From Tannerellaceae bacterium (GTDB lineage: Bacteria > Bacteroidota > Bacteroidia > Bacteroidales > Tannerellaceae), in assembly GCA_021201865.1 (NCBI GenBank), contig JAJQEE010000162.1:1-47651 (forward strand): a stretch of DNA of 47,651 nucleotides. The letters run 5' to 3'. Position 1 is the stretch's first letter, and each line of letters opens with the position of its first letter. Both the position numbers and the translations under genes were made by a program. The notes below the pieces were generated by a model. It saw only the letters and a program-made list of their open reading frames with translations, was not told the origin of the DNA and did no database searches. Below are positions 8,821-18,960 of this stretch, one piece after another.

Positions 8821-9810
8821 ATGTTTACAGTAAAAAAAGATTTTCATTCCGTCAGGAGAAAGTCTCCCCGGCAAAAGAATGTCGGATTAGTCAGGCTTGT
8901 AACAGAACTGACCGGGCAATTACAGAGAGAGGGGCGTGACCGTACGGCACGTGCCTATAGCTCAGCGGTACGCAGTGTATTAGGATTTTTAAATGCAGAA
9001 GACCTTCCGCTGGAGCTCCTGACCGGAAAGCTACTCCGGAAATATGAAGCCTATCTCCTGCTGAAGGGGCTTAGTATGAACACCGTATCTTTTTATATGC
9101 GTAATCTGCGGGCTATTTATAATAAAGGTGTAAGGCTGGGAAAAATCAATCGGGTAGAAGAGGACTTGTTTTACCGGGTGTATACGGGTGTCTATGCGAC
9201 TCCCAAACGTTCAGCCCGTGAGGAAGATATTGCTAAAGTGGTGAAATGGTTAGAGAAAGAGGAGAATAAAGAAAGTTCTCAAAAGGGATCTCCCCTTGTG
9301 TTTAGTAGTTATTATTTCCTGTTCTGCTTCTATGCACGGGGTATGTCGTACGTTGATATGGCTTACCTGAAAAAGACGGATATCCGGGAAGACCGGATCT
9401 GCTACCGTCGCCGTAAGACAGGGCAATTATTGGAAATTAAGCTGACTCCGGAGATGAAAAGGATCCTCTCTTTCTTCCGTGTATTTGTGAAAGACTCCAT
9501 GTACCTGTTTCCTATCGTGTGCCGGGAAGGAGAAGAAAGGTTGCAGTATGAAAGTGGGCTCAGATTGCAAAACCGGCGTTTGAATCAGCTTTCTGCCAGG
9601 ATCGGTTTAACGATGTCCCTCACTACGCATGTGGCTCGTCATACCTGGGCCACGATTGCTAAAAAAGAAAGAATTCCTATCTCAGTTATCAGTGAAAGTC
9701 TGGGACATAGGAGTGAGAAAACCACAGCTATCTATCTGGCATCATTTGACAGGCATATTCTGGACAGAGCGAACCGGAAAGTTGCTCATTCGATAAAAAA
9801 GGTGAGCTGA
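8821..9810 (+). CDS. Tyrosine recombinase of pilus locus 1 (predicted DNA invertase)
   Basis: Predicted site-specific recombinase that cuts and rejoins DNA through a 3'-phosphotyrosine link. The 329-residue protein has an N-terminal SAM-like DNA-binding domain (about 20-105, with MNTVSFYMRNLRAIYNKG) and a catalytic domain with the full set of active residues: Arg173 (YARGMS), Lys199 (RRRKTGQ), His270 and Arg273 (HVARHTW), His296 (LGHRS) and Tyr305. It belongs to the short Bacteroidetes integrase type that includes phase-variation invertases. It ends 60 bases before the left inverted repeat of an araC-bearing segment, which is its likely target. Its paralogue at 18961-19944 has the same motifs at the same residue numbers. 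Confidence 0.93.
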   Translation: MFTVKKDFHSVRRKSPRQKNVGLVRLVTELTGQLQREGRDRTARAYSSAVRSVLGFLNAEDLPLELLTGKLLRKYEAYLLLKGLSMNTVSFYMRNLRAIYNKGVRLGKINRVEEDLFYRVYTGVYATPKRSAREEDIAKVVKWLEKEENKESSQKGSPLVFSSYYFLFCFYARGMSYVDMAYLKKTDIREDRICYRRRKTGQLLEIKLTPEMKRILSFFRVFVKDSMYLFPIVCREGEERLQYESGLRLQNRRLNQLSARIGLTMSLTTHVARHTWATIAKKERIPISVISESLGHRSEKTTAIYLASFDRHILDRANRKVAHSIKKVS

Positions 9811-9836
9811 AAAAGATATTTATTTGGCAAAAACTC

Positions 9837-9844
9837 TATATTTG
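9837..9844 (+). promoter_or_regulatory. Outside promoter-like box, locus 1
   Basis: TATATTTG matches the -7 consensus and points into the invertible segment. The longer string CAAAAACTCTATATTTGTAT is shared with locus 2 (19976-19983). A TTTG lies only 10 bases upstream, closer than the usual -33 element, so an activator may be needed. In the present orientation it reads antisense into araC; after inversion it would read into the araC start. Confidence 0.5.
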
Positions 9845-9870
9845 TATAATTACAGGTTAACTATCAATAT

Positions 9871-9897
9871 TTCTGTCACTTCCTAAGTGACGGACAA
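9871..9897 (+). repeat. Left inverted repeat of invertible segment 1
   Basis: A 27-bp sequence perfectly repeated in inverse orientation at 10872-10898; the match ends sharply on both sides. It contains its own dyad, GTCACTT-CCT-AAGTGAC, the form expected of a tyrosine recombinase core site with two inverted arms. Confidence 0.93.
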
Positions 9898-9925
9898 GAT
9901 GAAAAAAACTTTATAAAATCTGCTG

Positions 9926-9933
9926 CAAATATA
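9926..9933 (-). promoter_or_regulatory. Inside promoter-like box, segment 1
   Basis: On the minus strand this reads ACACGGTATATTTGCAGCAG; its TATATTTG fits the -7 consensus and the flanks are identical in locus 2 at 20064-20071. No good -33 TTTG is present, suggesting dependence on an activator such as the adjacent AraC protein. It now points back towards the recombinase gene; inversion would aim it at the pilus genes. Confidence 0.5.
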
Positions 9934-9977
9934 CCGTGTAAAAAAGAGTCACGACTTCCAAAAACCAGTATATTATT

Positions 9978-10794
9978 TCATAATTCACTTCTCTTTCTGA
10001 TCTGAGTTGGGGTAGTTCCTAAATGTTTTTTACAAAAATCGGTCATGTGGGAAAGGGTAGCAAATCCACATTTGTCTGCAATGACGCTTAAAGGAAGGGA
10101 AGAGGAGGTAATTTCCTGATAAACGATTTCCGTTTTTCTTCTGATCATCCATCTTCCCGGAGAGATTCCAAACACATAGTTGAATTTATTTTCAAAGCTT
10201 TTCAGACTCATATGTGCTTCCTGTACCAGCTCTTTGGCTGTCTTTAACCGGGGATAGTTCTCCTCTATAAACCGGGCAAAAGAGTCTTCTCTTTTAAGGA
10301 CCGGATAAAACAGACCAGCCAGTTCTCTCTTTGAATATGAATAAGTTAATAAATGAAATAACTCAAGCATTTTAATCCTTAATAGGGAATTGGTCAGTTT
10401 ACATTCATTAAAAAGAACATTGAGGTGTCGGGTGTATTCCCAAAGAAGCGGGTTCATTTCTACCGGATTAAAAGAGGATGAAAAAACTCTCTTCTCTTCG
10501 ATCAGCCCCGGGAAAAAACTTTTCACAGAGAGCCAGGCAGTCCGGTATCAATAATCTGAGAAAAAAGCAGCTCTGTTCGCTGATCAGGATACATGAGTCT
10601 CCCGGGGGCAGGAAAAAGACCTGTCCCAGTTGTATGATTTTCTTCTGTGTCTTCCCCCTGAAAATAGAAACAGTACCTTTTTTCAGGATCCACAACTCAC
10701 CCCAAGAGGGTTCAAAAGATAAATTTTCTCCTTTATTCAGATAAACTCTCTCAACAGAGAGCTTCTCCTCGCTGAAAATCTCATTTAATAGCAT
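9978..10794 (-). CDS. AraC-family regulator of pilus locus 1 (frame broken at a T-run)
   Basis: Two overlapping frames make one AraC-type transcription factor. The N-terminal frame (from ATG 10794; AAAGGAG ribosome site 9 bases upstream) has a cupin-like sensing domain with ELWILKKGTVSIFRGKTQKK and GQVFFLPPGDSCIL. The C-terminal frame has a two-helix-turn-helix AraC domain: YPRLKTAKELVQEAHMSLKS, NYVFGISPGRWMIRRK and ADKCGFATLSHMTDFCKKHL. The frames join at a run of six T on the coding strand (10513-10518). With five T the gene would be open for 271 residues. The paralogue at 20115-20932 breaks at the same run. The gene fills the invertible segment and now points away from the pilus operon. 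The ligand is unknown. Confidence 0.85.
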
Positions 10795-10871
10795 AGACAA
10801 ACTCCTTTTATTTGTGGTTTTAATGGATTAACTATTTTATAGACAATGGATTAGTTTTTGTTTTTGAGCCT

Positions 10872-10898
10872 TTGTCCGTCACTTAGGAAGTGACAGAA
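10872..10898 (-). repeat. Right inverted repeat of invertible segment 1
   Basis: Exact reverse complement of 9871-9897. It lies 66 bases before the first pilus gene. No TAnnTTTG box is seen between it and that gene. Confidence 0.93.
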
Positions 10899-10936
10899 GG
10901 AAAGAACCGGAAGAACAAGTACATCAGGTAAGAAGA

Positions 10937-10951
10937 GATAAGTAACCCTTA
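10937..10951 (+). promoter_or_regulatory. Conserved leader motif before DUF3575 gene 1
   Basis: The motif GATAAGTAACCCTTA is kept, with one extra A, at 21066-21081 in locus 2, 14-18 bases before each start codon, while the surrounding leader differs. It may help translation or bind a regulator. Confidence 0.35.
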
Positions 10952-10964
10952 TAGAGAGAAATAT

Positions 10965-11557
10965 ATGAATATACGAAAGGCTTTGGCCCTATACATTTTG
11001 CCCTTTTTCTTCAGCCAATCTATCTGGAGTCAGGAAATCCTGTATGAATCAGAGCCCCCCCCCAGTTCGTGGGAAAAGTAAATTTACTCTCCTATGCTGC
11101 TACTACTCTGAGTATAGGAGGAGAAGTAAAAACATCTGTTCGTACCTCCATTGATCTGTCTGTCCTCTATAACCCCTGGAATTTTCAGGATAATAAAAAG
11201 ATGAAACATGTCCTGATCCAACCGGAAGGAAGATATTGGTTTTGCGAGACCTTCCATGGAGGATTTGTTGGAGTGCATCTCCACTATGGTAAATATAATG
11301 TAGGGGGAATAGGGTTCACCGACTATATGAAAGAGCATCGTTTTGATGGCTGGCTGGTGGGAGGAGGTGTCTCGTATGGATATCATTGGATCCTCTCCGG
11401 TCGTTTAGCGTTGGAAGCAACGATAGGGATAGGATATACTTATCTGGACTATGGAGTCTATCCTTGTGAAAAATGTGCAGAGAAAATAAAGGATAAGTCA
11501 ACCAGTTTCTTTGGTCCCAGCCGTTTAGGAGTTTCTCTTATTTATACGATCAAATGA
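10965..11557 (+). CDS. DUF3575 family protein, pilus locus 1 (frame broken at a C-run)
   Basis: First gene of pilus operon 1. DUF3575 proteins are small, probably outer-membrane beta-barrel, components found with Mfa/Fim pilus genes; their exact role is unknown. From ATG 10965 the frame encodes a signal peptide (MNIRKALALYILPFFFSQSI), then meets a run of nine C (11055-11063), after which the homologous sequence continues in another frame (GKVNLLSYAATTLSIGGEVK to LGVSLIYTIK at 11557). With seven C the product would be 196 residues, equal to the locus 2 paralogue. Glycine/aromatic alternation (LHYGKYNVGGIGFTDYM, GVSYGYHWILSG) supports a barrel. Its stop overlaps the next start as ATGA. Confidence 0.82.
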
Positions 11558-13032
11558 TTAAGCCCATGAATACAAAATTACAACTCTTGTTTTTACTATT
11601 TTTTCTGATGGTCTCTGCTACCGTAAGCGGACAACGTTCTCCCCATAAATTCCAGGAGGTGAAAGTAGAGGATAAAGGTGACTTTTTCTCTGTTGAATTT
11701 CGTCTTCCGTTGCATAAAAAGAGTGTGGGTAATGTGGAGAGTATCTTTCTTCTTCCCATGCTGGAAGGAGAGGGACACCGGCATGAACTCCCTTACATCC
11801 GGCTGGACGGAAAAGGACGGTGTAAAGCGATGAAACGGGTAGGAGGAAATGACCGGTATTCGAATGATCTCATAGGAGAAGCCTATATTACCCATGAGTT
11901 CCCGGCTTCCATAGGACAGGTCGTAAATTATAGGATACAGATTCCGTATGAAGAATGGATTGAACAGGCGACTTTGAGCGTTTATGAAGAAATATATGGT
12001 TGTGCGGGAAAAAGGCAGGGAGTTTTGCACACCCTGTACCGTCCTGAAACAGATCCGGCTCCGGTGGTAAGAAAAAAGAAAATAGAAGACACACGACCCC
12101 AAGTGTCTTATGTGGCTCCCCGTCCGGAACAGAAACACCGTTCGGAATCAGGAAGTGCTTATTTGGATTTTCCCCAGGGACAGTCGGTCATTCAACCCTC
12201 GTTCCGCAATAACCGTCGTGAACTACAACGAATTGAAGAAACAATCGAAAAAACAGAAAGAGACCGTAATCTGGAGATCATAGAAGTGACCATTGCCGGT
12301 TATGCCTCTCCGGAAGGTAGCTACCAGTCCAATGAGCGCCTTTCATGGGACCGGGCACAAGCGCTGAGAAATTATTTGCAACGTAACAGCAGACTCTCTT
12401 CCCGGCTTTTTGATGTTCTGCCGGGAGGGGAAGACTGGCACCTCCTGCGGGAAATGGTAGAAGAAAGTAATCTTCCTGACCAGCATCAGATTCTTTCGAT
12501 CATAGATAGCCCGGATTCTTATGACCGGAAAGAGGCCAGGCTCCGGGGAACAGGAAGTTACGAGATCCTTTTATCAGATTTTTACCCGGCACTCCGGCGG
12601 GTAGATTACCGGATAGAATACCGGGTCAGAGATTTTAATGTAACGGAATCGCGTGATATGCTGGCCAGGAATCCGGATCACCTGAGCCCCTATGAACTCT
12701 ATGAAGTGGCTGGCCATTATGAAAAAGAATCAGATAAATGGAATGAAATTATCGAACTAACCGTGAAACTACATCCTGGGGATGAAGTAGCTAATATCAA
12801 TGCCGCCGGCGTCCTTCTCAACCGGGGTGATCTGGTCGCGGCAAAGATCTGCTTAGACAAAGTGAGTGAACTTCCCGGAGCATGGAATAATCTCGGAGTT
12901 TACTATCTCTATAAAGGAGATCTGCAAAAAGCAACAGAGTATTTTACCAAGGCGATGGTTGCCGGCGTTCCGGAAGCCACCTGGAATATGGACATCCGCC
13001 GCCAGATGGAACTTTATAGGATGGATAATTGA
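11554..13032 (+). CDS. DUF3868/OmpA-like pilus-associated protein, locus 1
   Basis: Envelope protein typical of the gene just before Mfa1-type pilin. The 492-residue product has a signal peptide (from either ATG 11554 or 11566) ending near VSG-Q. Residues about 25-170 are the DUF3868 region. Residues about 200-330 have an OmpA-like peptidoglycan-binding signature: LDFPQGQSVIQP, then VTIAGYASPEGSYQSNERLS and RAQALRNYLQ. TPR-like helices (WNNLGVYYLYKGDLQKATEY) close the protein. An anchoring or assembly role between cell wall and outer membrane is inferred. It is translationally coupled to the DUF3575 gene. Intact here, whereas the locus 2 copy is broken. Confidence 0.88.
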   Translation: MIKPMNTKLQLLFLLFFLMVSATVSGQRSPHKFQEVKVEDKGDFFSVEFRLPLHKKSVGNVESIFLLPMLEGEGHRHELPYIRLDGKGRCKAMKRVGGNDRYSNDLIGEAYITHEFPASIGQVVNYRIQIPYEEWIEQATLSVYEEIYGCAGKRQGVLHTLYRPETDPAPVVRKKKIEDTRPQVSYVAPRPEQKHRSESGSAYLDFPQGQSVIQPSFRNNRRELQRIEETIEKTERDRNLEIIEVTIAGYASPEGSYQSNERLSWDRAQALRNYLQRNSRLSSRLFDVLPGGEDWHLLREMVEESNLPDQHQILSIIDSPDSYDRKEARLRGTGSYEILLSDFYPALRRVDYRIEYRVRDFNVTESRDMLARNPDHLSPYELYEVAGHYEKESDKWNEIIELTVKLHPGDEVANINAAGVLLNRGDLVAAKICLDKVSELPGAWNNLGVYYLYKGDLQKATEYFTKAMVAGVPEATWNMDIRRQMELYRMDN

Positions 13033-13061
13033 AAATTTAAAAACAGATTTCTCAACCACTC

Positions 13062-13157
13062 TACATTTAACCCATTATATAAAATTGTGTATAAAAAAGT
13101 TTTCCCGGAGGGGAAGACAGATTACTAACTAATTATTAATTAAAATTTAAATCATTT
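13062..13157 (+). promoter_or_regulatory. Conserved leader of pilin gene 1
   Basis: AT-rich leader with two blocks shared with locus 2: a 29-base block starting CATTTAACCCAT at about 13064, and a 34-base block at 13121-13154 that is identical to 23294-23327. Between them lies a small hairpin-forming stretch that differs in sequence. Such strong conservation in non-coding DNA suggests an mRNA leader, promoter or processing site that boosts the major pilin. Confidence 0.55.
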
Positions 13158-14505
13158 ATGGAAATGAAAAAAAGTCTTTACAGCTTTTCTGGCTTTATCC
13201 GTGGGACTGGCCAGTTGTAACAAGTCGGATGACCTGGTAGGAAACGGACCAGAGGAGACCGGTAGCAAAGTGGTGGCACTGGGAATATCTAACCAGACGC
13301 TCACAAAAGCCCTGACAGATGCGATCCAGGCTGATCATAAGGTGAAATTTGATGGTGGTTACATTGTCTTTACAGACCAGGGTGACCGTATAACGAATGT
13401 CTTTAACCTGATTAATGATGACACGGCAGTTACTCCGTCTACAGGTACAGACAAAGATAATCCGCTGTCAAACGGGGATGATATCATCATTGAATTGCTT
13501 GAGTACAAAGACCCGGTGACTACCAAACAGGTAAACTATTTCTTTGAAGTCAATAGTGATGCCCGGTATGTACATGTGTTCGGTAATACGGATTACCACG
13601 ACCTGGTGTTCACCTCTTCTTCCAATGGGGTGATCGACACTTATCTGAGCAATTTCGCAGTAGGAGCAAAAGATCTGTATTCAGGTGGGAATGTAGCACA
13701 TGTTCCTTTGTATGGAGTAGGTACGATCCAGGAATATGCGGATGGTCCAGGCAATTTCAGTGATAATTTCTCCGGTGAGGTGGATAAGATCGCTCAGGTG
13801 AAGATCTCTCCGATTGCTTCCCGTCTGGAATTAGCTAAGATGACTGCTGATGCCACTAAATTGAGTTATACGGATACAAATACCGGTACCACTTATACAC
13901 TGGATAGCTATGAACTGGAAGCGATTTTCCTCAACTATTTCCATAAAGGTATGGCTTATAACGGAAAAATTGTCAGCAGTACGGGTTTTGTAGCATTCAA
14001 CTCTCTGGATGACTTCAAGGAAGATGGTAGTTCAACGGATCCATGGTACAACTTTACCAACCGGAATATTTTCCATGATTACAATGCAAACACAGGTATT
14101 GCCACTACTACCGGTATGGTGACTGTTCCCTATGATAGCAAAGAAGTGTGGGCTTATAACATGTTTCAGGCCAGTGCCCAGGGTAGTCAGGAACCTCAGG
14201 AAGCTCTTCCTCACCTGGTGTTGAAATTGAAACCTACCATTACTAAAAACCCGGTTGCCGGTCCTGACTTCCCAGGGATGGATAGTGATGGTTATTCCTA
14301 TATCACTGTTCGCCGTTATATGGAGAAGCTAACGGATAATGTGGTTTCTGCTTTTGAAGGTGGATACGTGTACTACATTGAAGATCTCCTGTTTGGTATC
14401 GAAAACCTGAAAGAAGTACCTGAATGGAGAGAACCGATGACTGTGGAAGTAATGTTCAAGATCATGAACTGGGATACCAAAGAGGTATATGCTGATTTAG
14501 ACTAA
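13158..14505 (+). CDS. Mfa1-type major pilin, locus 1 (frame broken at an A-run)
   Basis: Predicted major subunit of a type V (lipoprotein-derived, donor-strand) pilus. ATG 13158 opens MEMKK, but a run of seven A (13167-13173) shifts the frame; with six A it reads through for 448 residues, matching the locus 2 start MEMKKVFTAFLAL. The lipobox is GLASC (Cys20 in the repaired frame) followed by NKSDD, an acidic surface-export-like signal. The end EVPEWREPMTVEVMFKIMNWDTKEVYADLD is shared with locus 2 and would be the C-terminal donor strand in Mfa1-type pilins. No function other than pilus shaft is suggested. The protein differs from its paralogue mainly in the middle. Confidence 0.85.
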
Positions 14506-14514
14506 ATTTTTTGA

Positions 14515-14616
14515 GTAGATGGTAGTTGGTTGATAGTAATGAGTAGAAGAATAACTACCGGCTATCGGGGGGAAAAACATTTTTTTCTAAGCCAACTACC
14601 AGCTACTAACTATCAA
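14515..14616 (+). terminator. Hairpin between pilin and anchor genes, locus 1
   Basis: Bases 14515-14529 pair with 14592-14606 in a 15-bp stem with one mismatch; 14530-14537 can also pair with 14609-14616. It lies between the pilin stop and the anchor start. There is no good T-run after it. A partial terminator or mRNA 3'-end protector that lowers anchor output relative to pilin is inferred. Confidence 0.5.
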
Positions 14617-14632
14617 CGACTATCAGAAAACA

Positions 14633-15577
14633 ATGAAAAAACAAACTGTCTTATCCCTGCTATCCCTTTGTTTGTTGCTTATGGGCTGCCTGAGGGAAGA
14701 TATGAGTGGTTGTGAAACAATAGAAGGAGAAGGCTTAGTGATCCATTTTGCTTATACTAATGAGAAAGGAGTGGATGAATTTGCCTCCCGTGTGGACCAG
14801 GTAGACCTGTACGTCTTTGATGAAGGAGGATATTATCTTTCCAATCATAGTTATAACGCACGTAAACTCTCTGAATTCCAGGGATCAGATAATTTAAACC
14901 TGGAGCCTGGAACTTATCATATCATCTGTTGGGGAAATGTATATGGAAATGATATACTACCTCAACTGACAGAAGATATGATGGTCCATTCAGCCAGGAT
15001 CTCCTATACGGAAACAGCGGTAGGAGGCGACAGTTTGTATTATGCTCCCCGCAAAACATCCACCTCACTGAATGATTTCCCTTTGTATGAAATAACTGTA
15101 CCGGAAAAAGGTAAAGAAGAGGTTACATTAGAGTTTATGACCACTTATTATGCATTGAATGTTTATGTGAAAGGACTCAAAGATTACATCGGAAGTTACA
15201 ACCAGAACCCCTATATTGAGGTGAAGGGACTTCCTGAAAGCTATGATTTTCATTTGAGACTGGGAGAATATAACCGTAATTTCACCCGGATCAGCCAGAC
15301 TGTAACCGTAGAAGGACAAAATTATGCTCATAGCTCCTTCCTTACCCGGTACATAGAAAGGGAAAACCCCGTGGAGATCTGTGTGATCCGGTCCACTACC
15401 CAGGAGGTTGTCCATTCAGTCAACCTGCAGGAGATCCTGCAAGCCAGCAATTATGTCCTGAAAATAGGCGTCTATGCTGACATCAACGTCTATATCGAAT
15501 TCCTGCCTGACGGAAGCGTAGAAGTATCATTAAAGATCACCGGTTGGAACAACACCGGCGTATCCCCCGGTATATAA
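14633..15577 (+). CDS. FimB/Mfa2-family pilus anchor lipoprotein, locus 1
   Basis: Predicted minor subunit that anchors the pilus to the outer membrane and limits its length, as Mfa2 and FimB do in Porphyromonas gingivalis. The 314-residue protein has a lipobox LLLMGC (Cys19) followed by LREDMSGC. The family fold is seen in LVIHFAYTNEKGVDEF, VDLYVFDEGGYYLSNHSYNA and LEPGTYHIICWGN, an Mfa2 hallmark. The paralogue at 24798-25742 is highly similar throughout. It follows the pilin after a hairpin-bearing 127-base spacer and precedes the tip-like gene by 81 bases. Confidence 0.9.
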   Translation: MKKQTVLSLLSLCLLLMGCLREDMSGCETIEGEGLVIHFAYTNEKGVDEFASRVDQVDLYVFDEGGYYLSNHSYNARKLSEFQGSDNLNLEPGTYHIICWGNVYGNDILPQLTEDMMVHSARISYTETAVGGDSLYYAPRKTSTSLNDFPLYEITVPEKGKEEVTLEFMTTYYALNVYVKGLKDYIGSYNQNPYIEVKGLPESYDFHLRLGEYNRNFTRISQTVTVEGQNYAHSSFLTRYIERENPVEICVIRSTTQEVVHSVNLQEILQASNYVLKIGVYADINVYIEFLPDGSVEVSLKITGWNNTGVSPGI

Positions 15578-15658
15578 TATCCTGTTGGAATACACTTCAT
15601 CATAACCCAGAGTAAGATTATTCCGGGCCATAATTCCGACGATTAAAAACACTCACAT

Positions 15659-18600
15659 ATGAACTCATCAGACTATATATACAAAAGATCCATCATTACC
15701 CTGTTCCTGACCCTATTCCTGGCCAGTTGTACAATAGATACCGACCGTTTCAGTCCGGACAAAGAAGAGGGAGAAGAGATCGCCTTCACCCTCCGGATGC
15801 CCGTACAAAGTGCCGGTACCCGCGCTATGAGTGATGAAGATGAGAACCGGGTGACCCAGGTGGATATCCTGGTCTTCCGCCCGGTGGATAACCAGTTCGT
15901 AGAAGTTGTCTCTACCGATAAAATTGAAGATGATGAAAATGAGATCAACCTCAAAACCTTTTATGTGCGTCTGAGAGGAGAGACTACACTTAACCTTGTC
16001 ATACTGGGTAACAGTCAGGATATCTTACGTGCGGCTTTTCCCGATGATGAAGATATGAAAGGATTAACCAAAGATGAAATACTGTCTGAATTAGTTTTAT
16101 CTTATGAAGGACCATGGGTAGATCCACAGGGCAAAGCTATCCGTCCTTTCCCTATGTGGGGATTCCGGGATAACGCCAATGTAAAAGACGATGACTTCAC
16201 CGGAGAAGAAAATGCCATCCGGATGACCCGGATGGTCGTACGGATTGATGTCCATGTCAGTGATGCTGCACAGGATGAATTTAAACTAAATGAAGTATAT
16301 CTCTATAATAGTTACCTGAGCGGAAAACTGGTTCATTCGATGGGCAGTGGCTGGGATGTGACCGAACATAAAGCGACTGAACCCGATATTCCGGTAACAG
16401 CGACCAGTAAGTGGAGAGTCGATTATATAGATAGTCCTTCCCCGGTTACGACCCCAGGTATCTCTTCCGAAAAAGTGATCTATACACTGGAAGCTCCGAA
16501 AGGGGATGAGAATGCTCTTCTGGAAACTACGGCACTGGTCGTAGGCGGTATCTATGAGAGTGAGCAGTATTACTACCGGGTTGATTTTGCAGCTACCAAT
16601 AAAGAAAATAAAATAGACTTTATCCCGTTGGTTAGAAATCACAATTACGAGATCCATATCCAGGAAGTGAAAGGCAAAGGCTATCTGACCCCGGACGACG
16701 CTTTCCGTAAAGGGATGACCAATATGGAACTGGATATCCTGGCCTGGAATGAAGCGGGAATGGGTGATATCACTTTCGGGGCACAGTATCAGTTGACTGT
16801 CAACACAGATTCCTTCTTCTTCTATAGTAATGGCCGGGAACAGATCCTGAAAGTTTACACGGATCATCCTGACGGATGGGTAGTAGTCAAAGAAAATGAA
16901 AGCGATCTCCCCTGGTTAAAAATTGATCCTTTGTATGGAGATCCGGAAGAATCTGTAGAGATTAAACTCTCTGCTGAAGAATTAGCTGCGCCGTTGACAG
17001 ACCGTTTCGGGTTCTTCTATATCCAGGCCGGAAACCTCAGGAAAAAGATCAAAGTCTATCAATCTCTCGAAGCGGAACTCTATCTTGAAGTAGAACCTAC
17101 TCTTCTGATCTTCCGTAAAAGTGCAGTAGTGCCCCAAACAGTAACGGTGACAGTGGATCCGGCAGACCGTCCGGTCTATTTATCCTGGGCCGGAACAGAT
17201 CAGTTGCAATGGCGGTCCGGAGGTTGGCCTGTAACAGGACAAACGGGACAAACGATCTATTCTTTCCATCCCGAATCAAACACAACCCGGAATCTGCATA
17301 CAGGTACGATTACCTTTAATGTTTCAGACGATACCGGCAAATCAACTTCCCGGATAGTGACTGTTGTCCATTTGCCTACTGACACCCGTTTTGATGTGGA
17401 ATACCAGTATGATCCATATCCGGCTGCCGGGGGAGATCCGCTTTGGATCCTGACTTCAGCGGAAGAAGAATGGCAAATCACGCGGGAAAATATCACTTTA
17501 GAAGGAGTGATGACTGATCAGTTGGTTCCGGAAAACTATGATTTGCATCCGGCAGAGAACTATAAATATTATAATTTTAAATTGGAACGGAATCCTACAT
17601 TTGCAGAGCGGATCGTGAATTTGAGAGTCACTTCTCCTGAACCTACTTTTGCTCCCGTAGATGTGCCTATCGTACAGGATTATGTGAGACCCAGTCTGAA
17701 AATAACAAACATGAATTATCTGGATGTTGATATTTCCCATGAGACACCGGATCCCGTAGATATTATTTTTACAGTGAATACGGATTGGAAGTATGTGACT
17801 CAGGGTAATCACCCGGAATCTTTCTTTACAGTTATTCCGGCTGATACGGATCAACCGGGAGGAGGTCCTTTCGATCCGCAGGAGGTGACTGTTACATTTA
17901 CTCCTAAAACATTTTATCAGGAGGTAGGAACTCCTTCCGGTGGAACCCGCTTTATGGGAACAACCACCTTTACAACTACAAATCATCTACTTGCCACCCC
18001 TTCCACGCAGGTAGTAGATTTTATGCAGGCAGTACCCTTTTTTATAGATCGTTCTACATTTAAAGTCAGGGAAACGGACTCTTCTAATGGAAAGGTCTTT
18101 AGTGAGGGTGAACTTTTTCCTGCGAGCGGAGCAACTGTCTACGTAGAGTTAGGGACTAATTCCCGTTGGGGCATCAGAGCACTTCGTACAGGAGAGAGTG
18201 GGGGAGATACCAGAACTTTTACTACTTTCTATCCATGGGATATTCACAGATATTCACTGACCATTTCGGAAAATCCCAGTTTCTTTCAAAAAGATCTCAG
18301 TTTTACTTTGTATAATTATCAGGAAACAAGAAACGGAGTCTTACATATTGGACAAACAGATGCAACTCCTTTACTGGTTTTAAAGCAGGATCATTCCTAT
18401 TGGGCTCAGATTGTTTCCGAACCGGCGTTACCTTTCACCAGTTCAGAACATGAATATGTATTTACGATTCCACATACCGGAGGATCTTATGAGTTTAAAT
18501 TAGAAGGTTATTTTCCCGGAGGTAATATTAATACAGGAATTGGTAAACCAACCGTCCTTCTGATTAATCCTTATACCGGAGATTGGCCGGCCGAAGGGAA

Positions 18601-18818
18601 GGCTCCGGATCAAAATGGAGGTATATCCGGAACATGGATTATCTATGAAGATTTTTTTTAATCCGGGAGATTATCAAACCGTCGCTACTGTAAATGTCTC
18701 TCAGACGGATACGGAAAGAGTATTAAGAAAAATAGCTTTGGGCGTTACTGACAAGCTTTTAATGAATCCAATCGAATGGGTCATTATTACGATAAAACAG
18801 GAAGCAGCGCCTAATTAG
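15659..18818 (+). CDS. Large tip-like pilus lipoprotein, locus 1 (frame broken at a T-run)
   Basis: Predicted accessory or tip component, of the DUF4906-like proteins that end Mfa-type operons. Signal peptide and lipobox LASC (Cys24) are followed by an N-terminal fimbrillin-like domain (TRAMSDEDENRVTQVDILVF) and a conserved block around TNMELDILAWNEAGMGDITF. Several Ig/BACON-like beta modules follow (YLEVEPTLLIFRKSA). The frame runs to a stop at 18659-18661, just after a run of eight T (18652-18659). With seven T it continues NPGDYQTVATVNVSQTD to 18818, 1,052 residues, similar to the 1,042 of locus 2. The last 350 residues diverge strongly from the paralogue and may hold the adhesin. Ligand unknown. 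Confidence 0.82.
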
Positions 18819-18884
18819 CATAGATTTCCATTGTTCTTTTTAGCCATTGTTCTTTTTTTCTTATGGAATTGCCGGTTACTAAAA

Positions 18885-18913
18885 AATAACCTGTTTGCTT
18901 TGCAGAATTGTTT
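18885..18913 (+). promoter_or_regulatory. Conserved element upstream of recombinase gene 2
   Basis: Counterpart of 8749-8777 before recombinase 1, about 24 of 29 positions alike. The gap between operon 1 and recombinase 2 is only 142 bases and holds no clear terminator, so read-through from operon 1 is possible. Confidence 0.4.
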
Positions 18914-18960
18914 TATTAGTGAGTTAGGAACAATGATATTAATTAAAAAATGTAAGAAAA

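Larger units (their letters stand above)
9871..10898. mobile_element. Invertible DNA segment 1 carrying araC
   Basis: About 1,028 bp bounded by perfect 27-bp inverted repeats and directly next to a tyrosine recombinase gene. It contains a single regulator gene on the minus strand and a minus-strand TATATTTG box at its left end. Inversion would move position x to 20769-x, giving araC on the plus strand (about 9975-10791) and the box at about 10836-10843 facing the pilus operon. No inverted form can be seen in one consensus sequence, so switching is inferred. Confidence 0.85.

Noticed and set aside
10478-10744. Plus-strand open frame inside araC 1
   Set aside because: It lies wholly antisense to a well-recognised AraC-type gene and has no family features.
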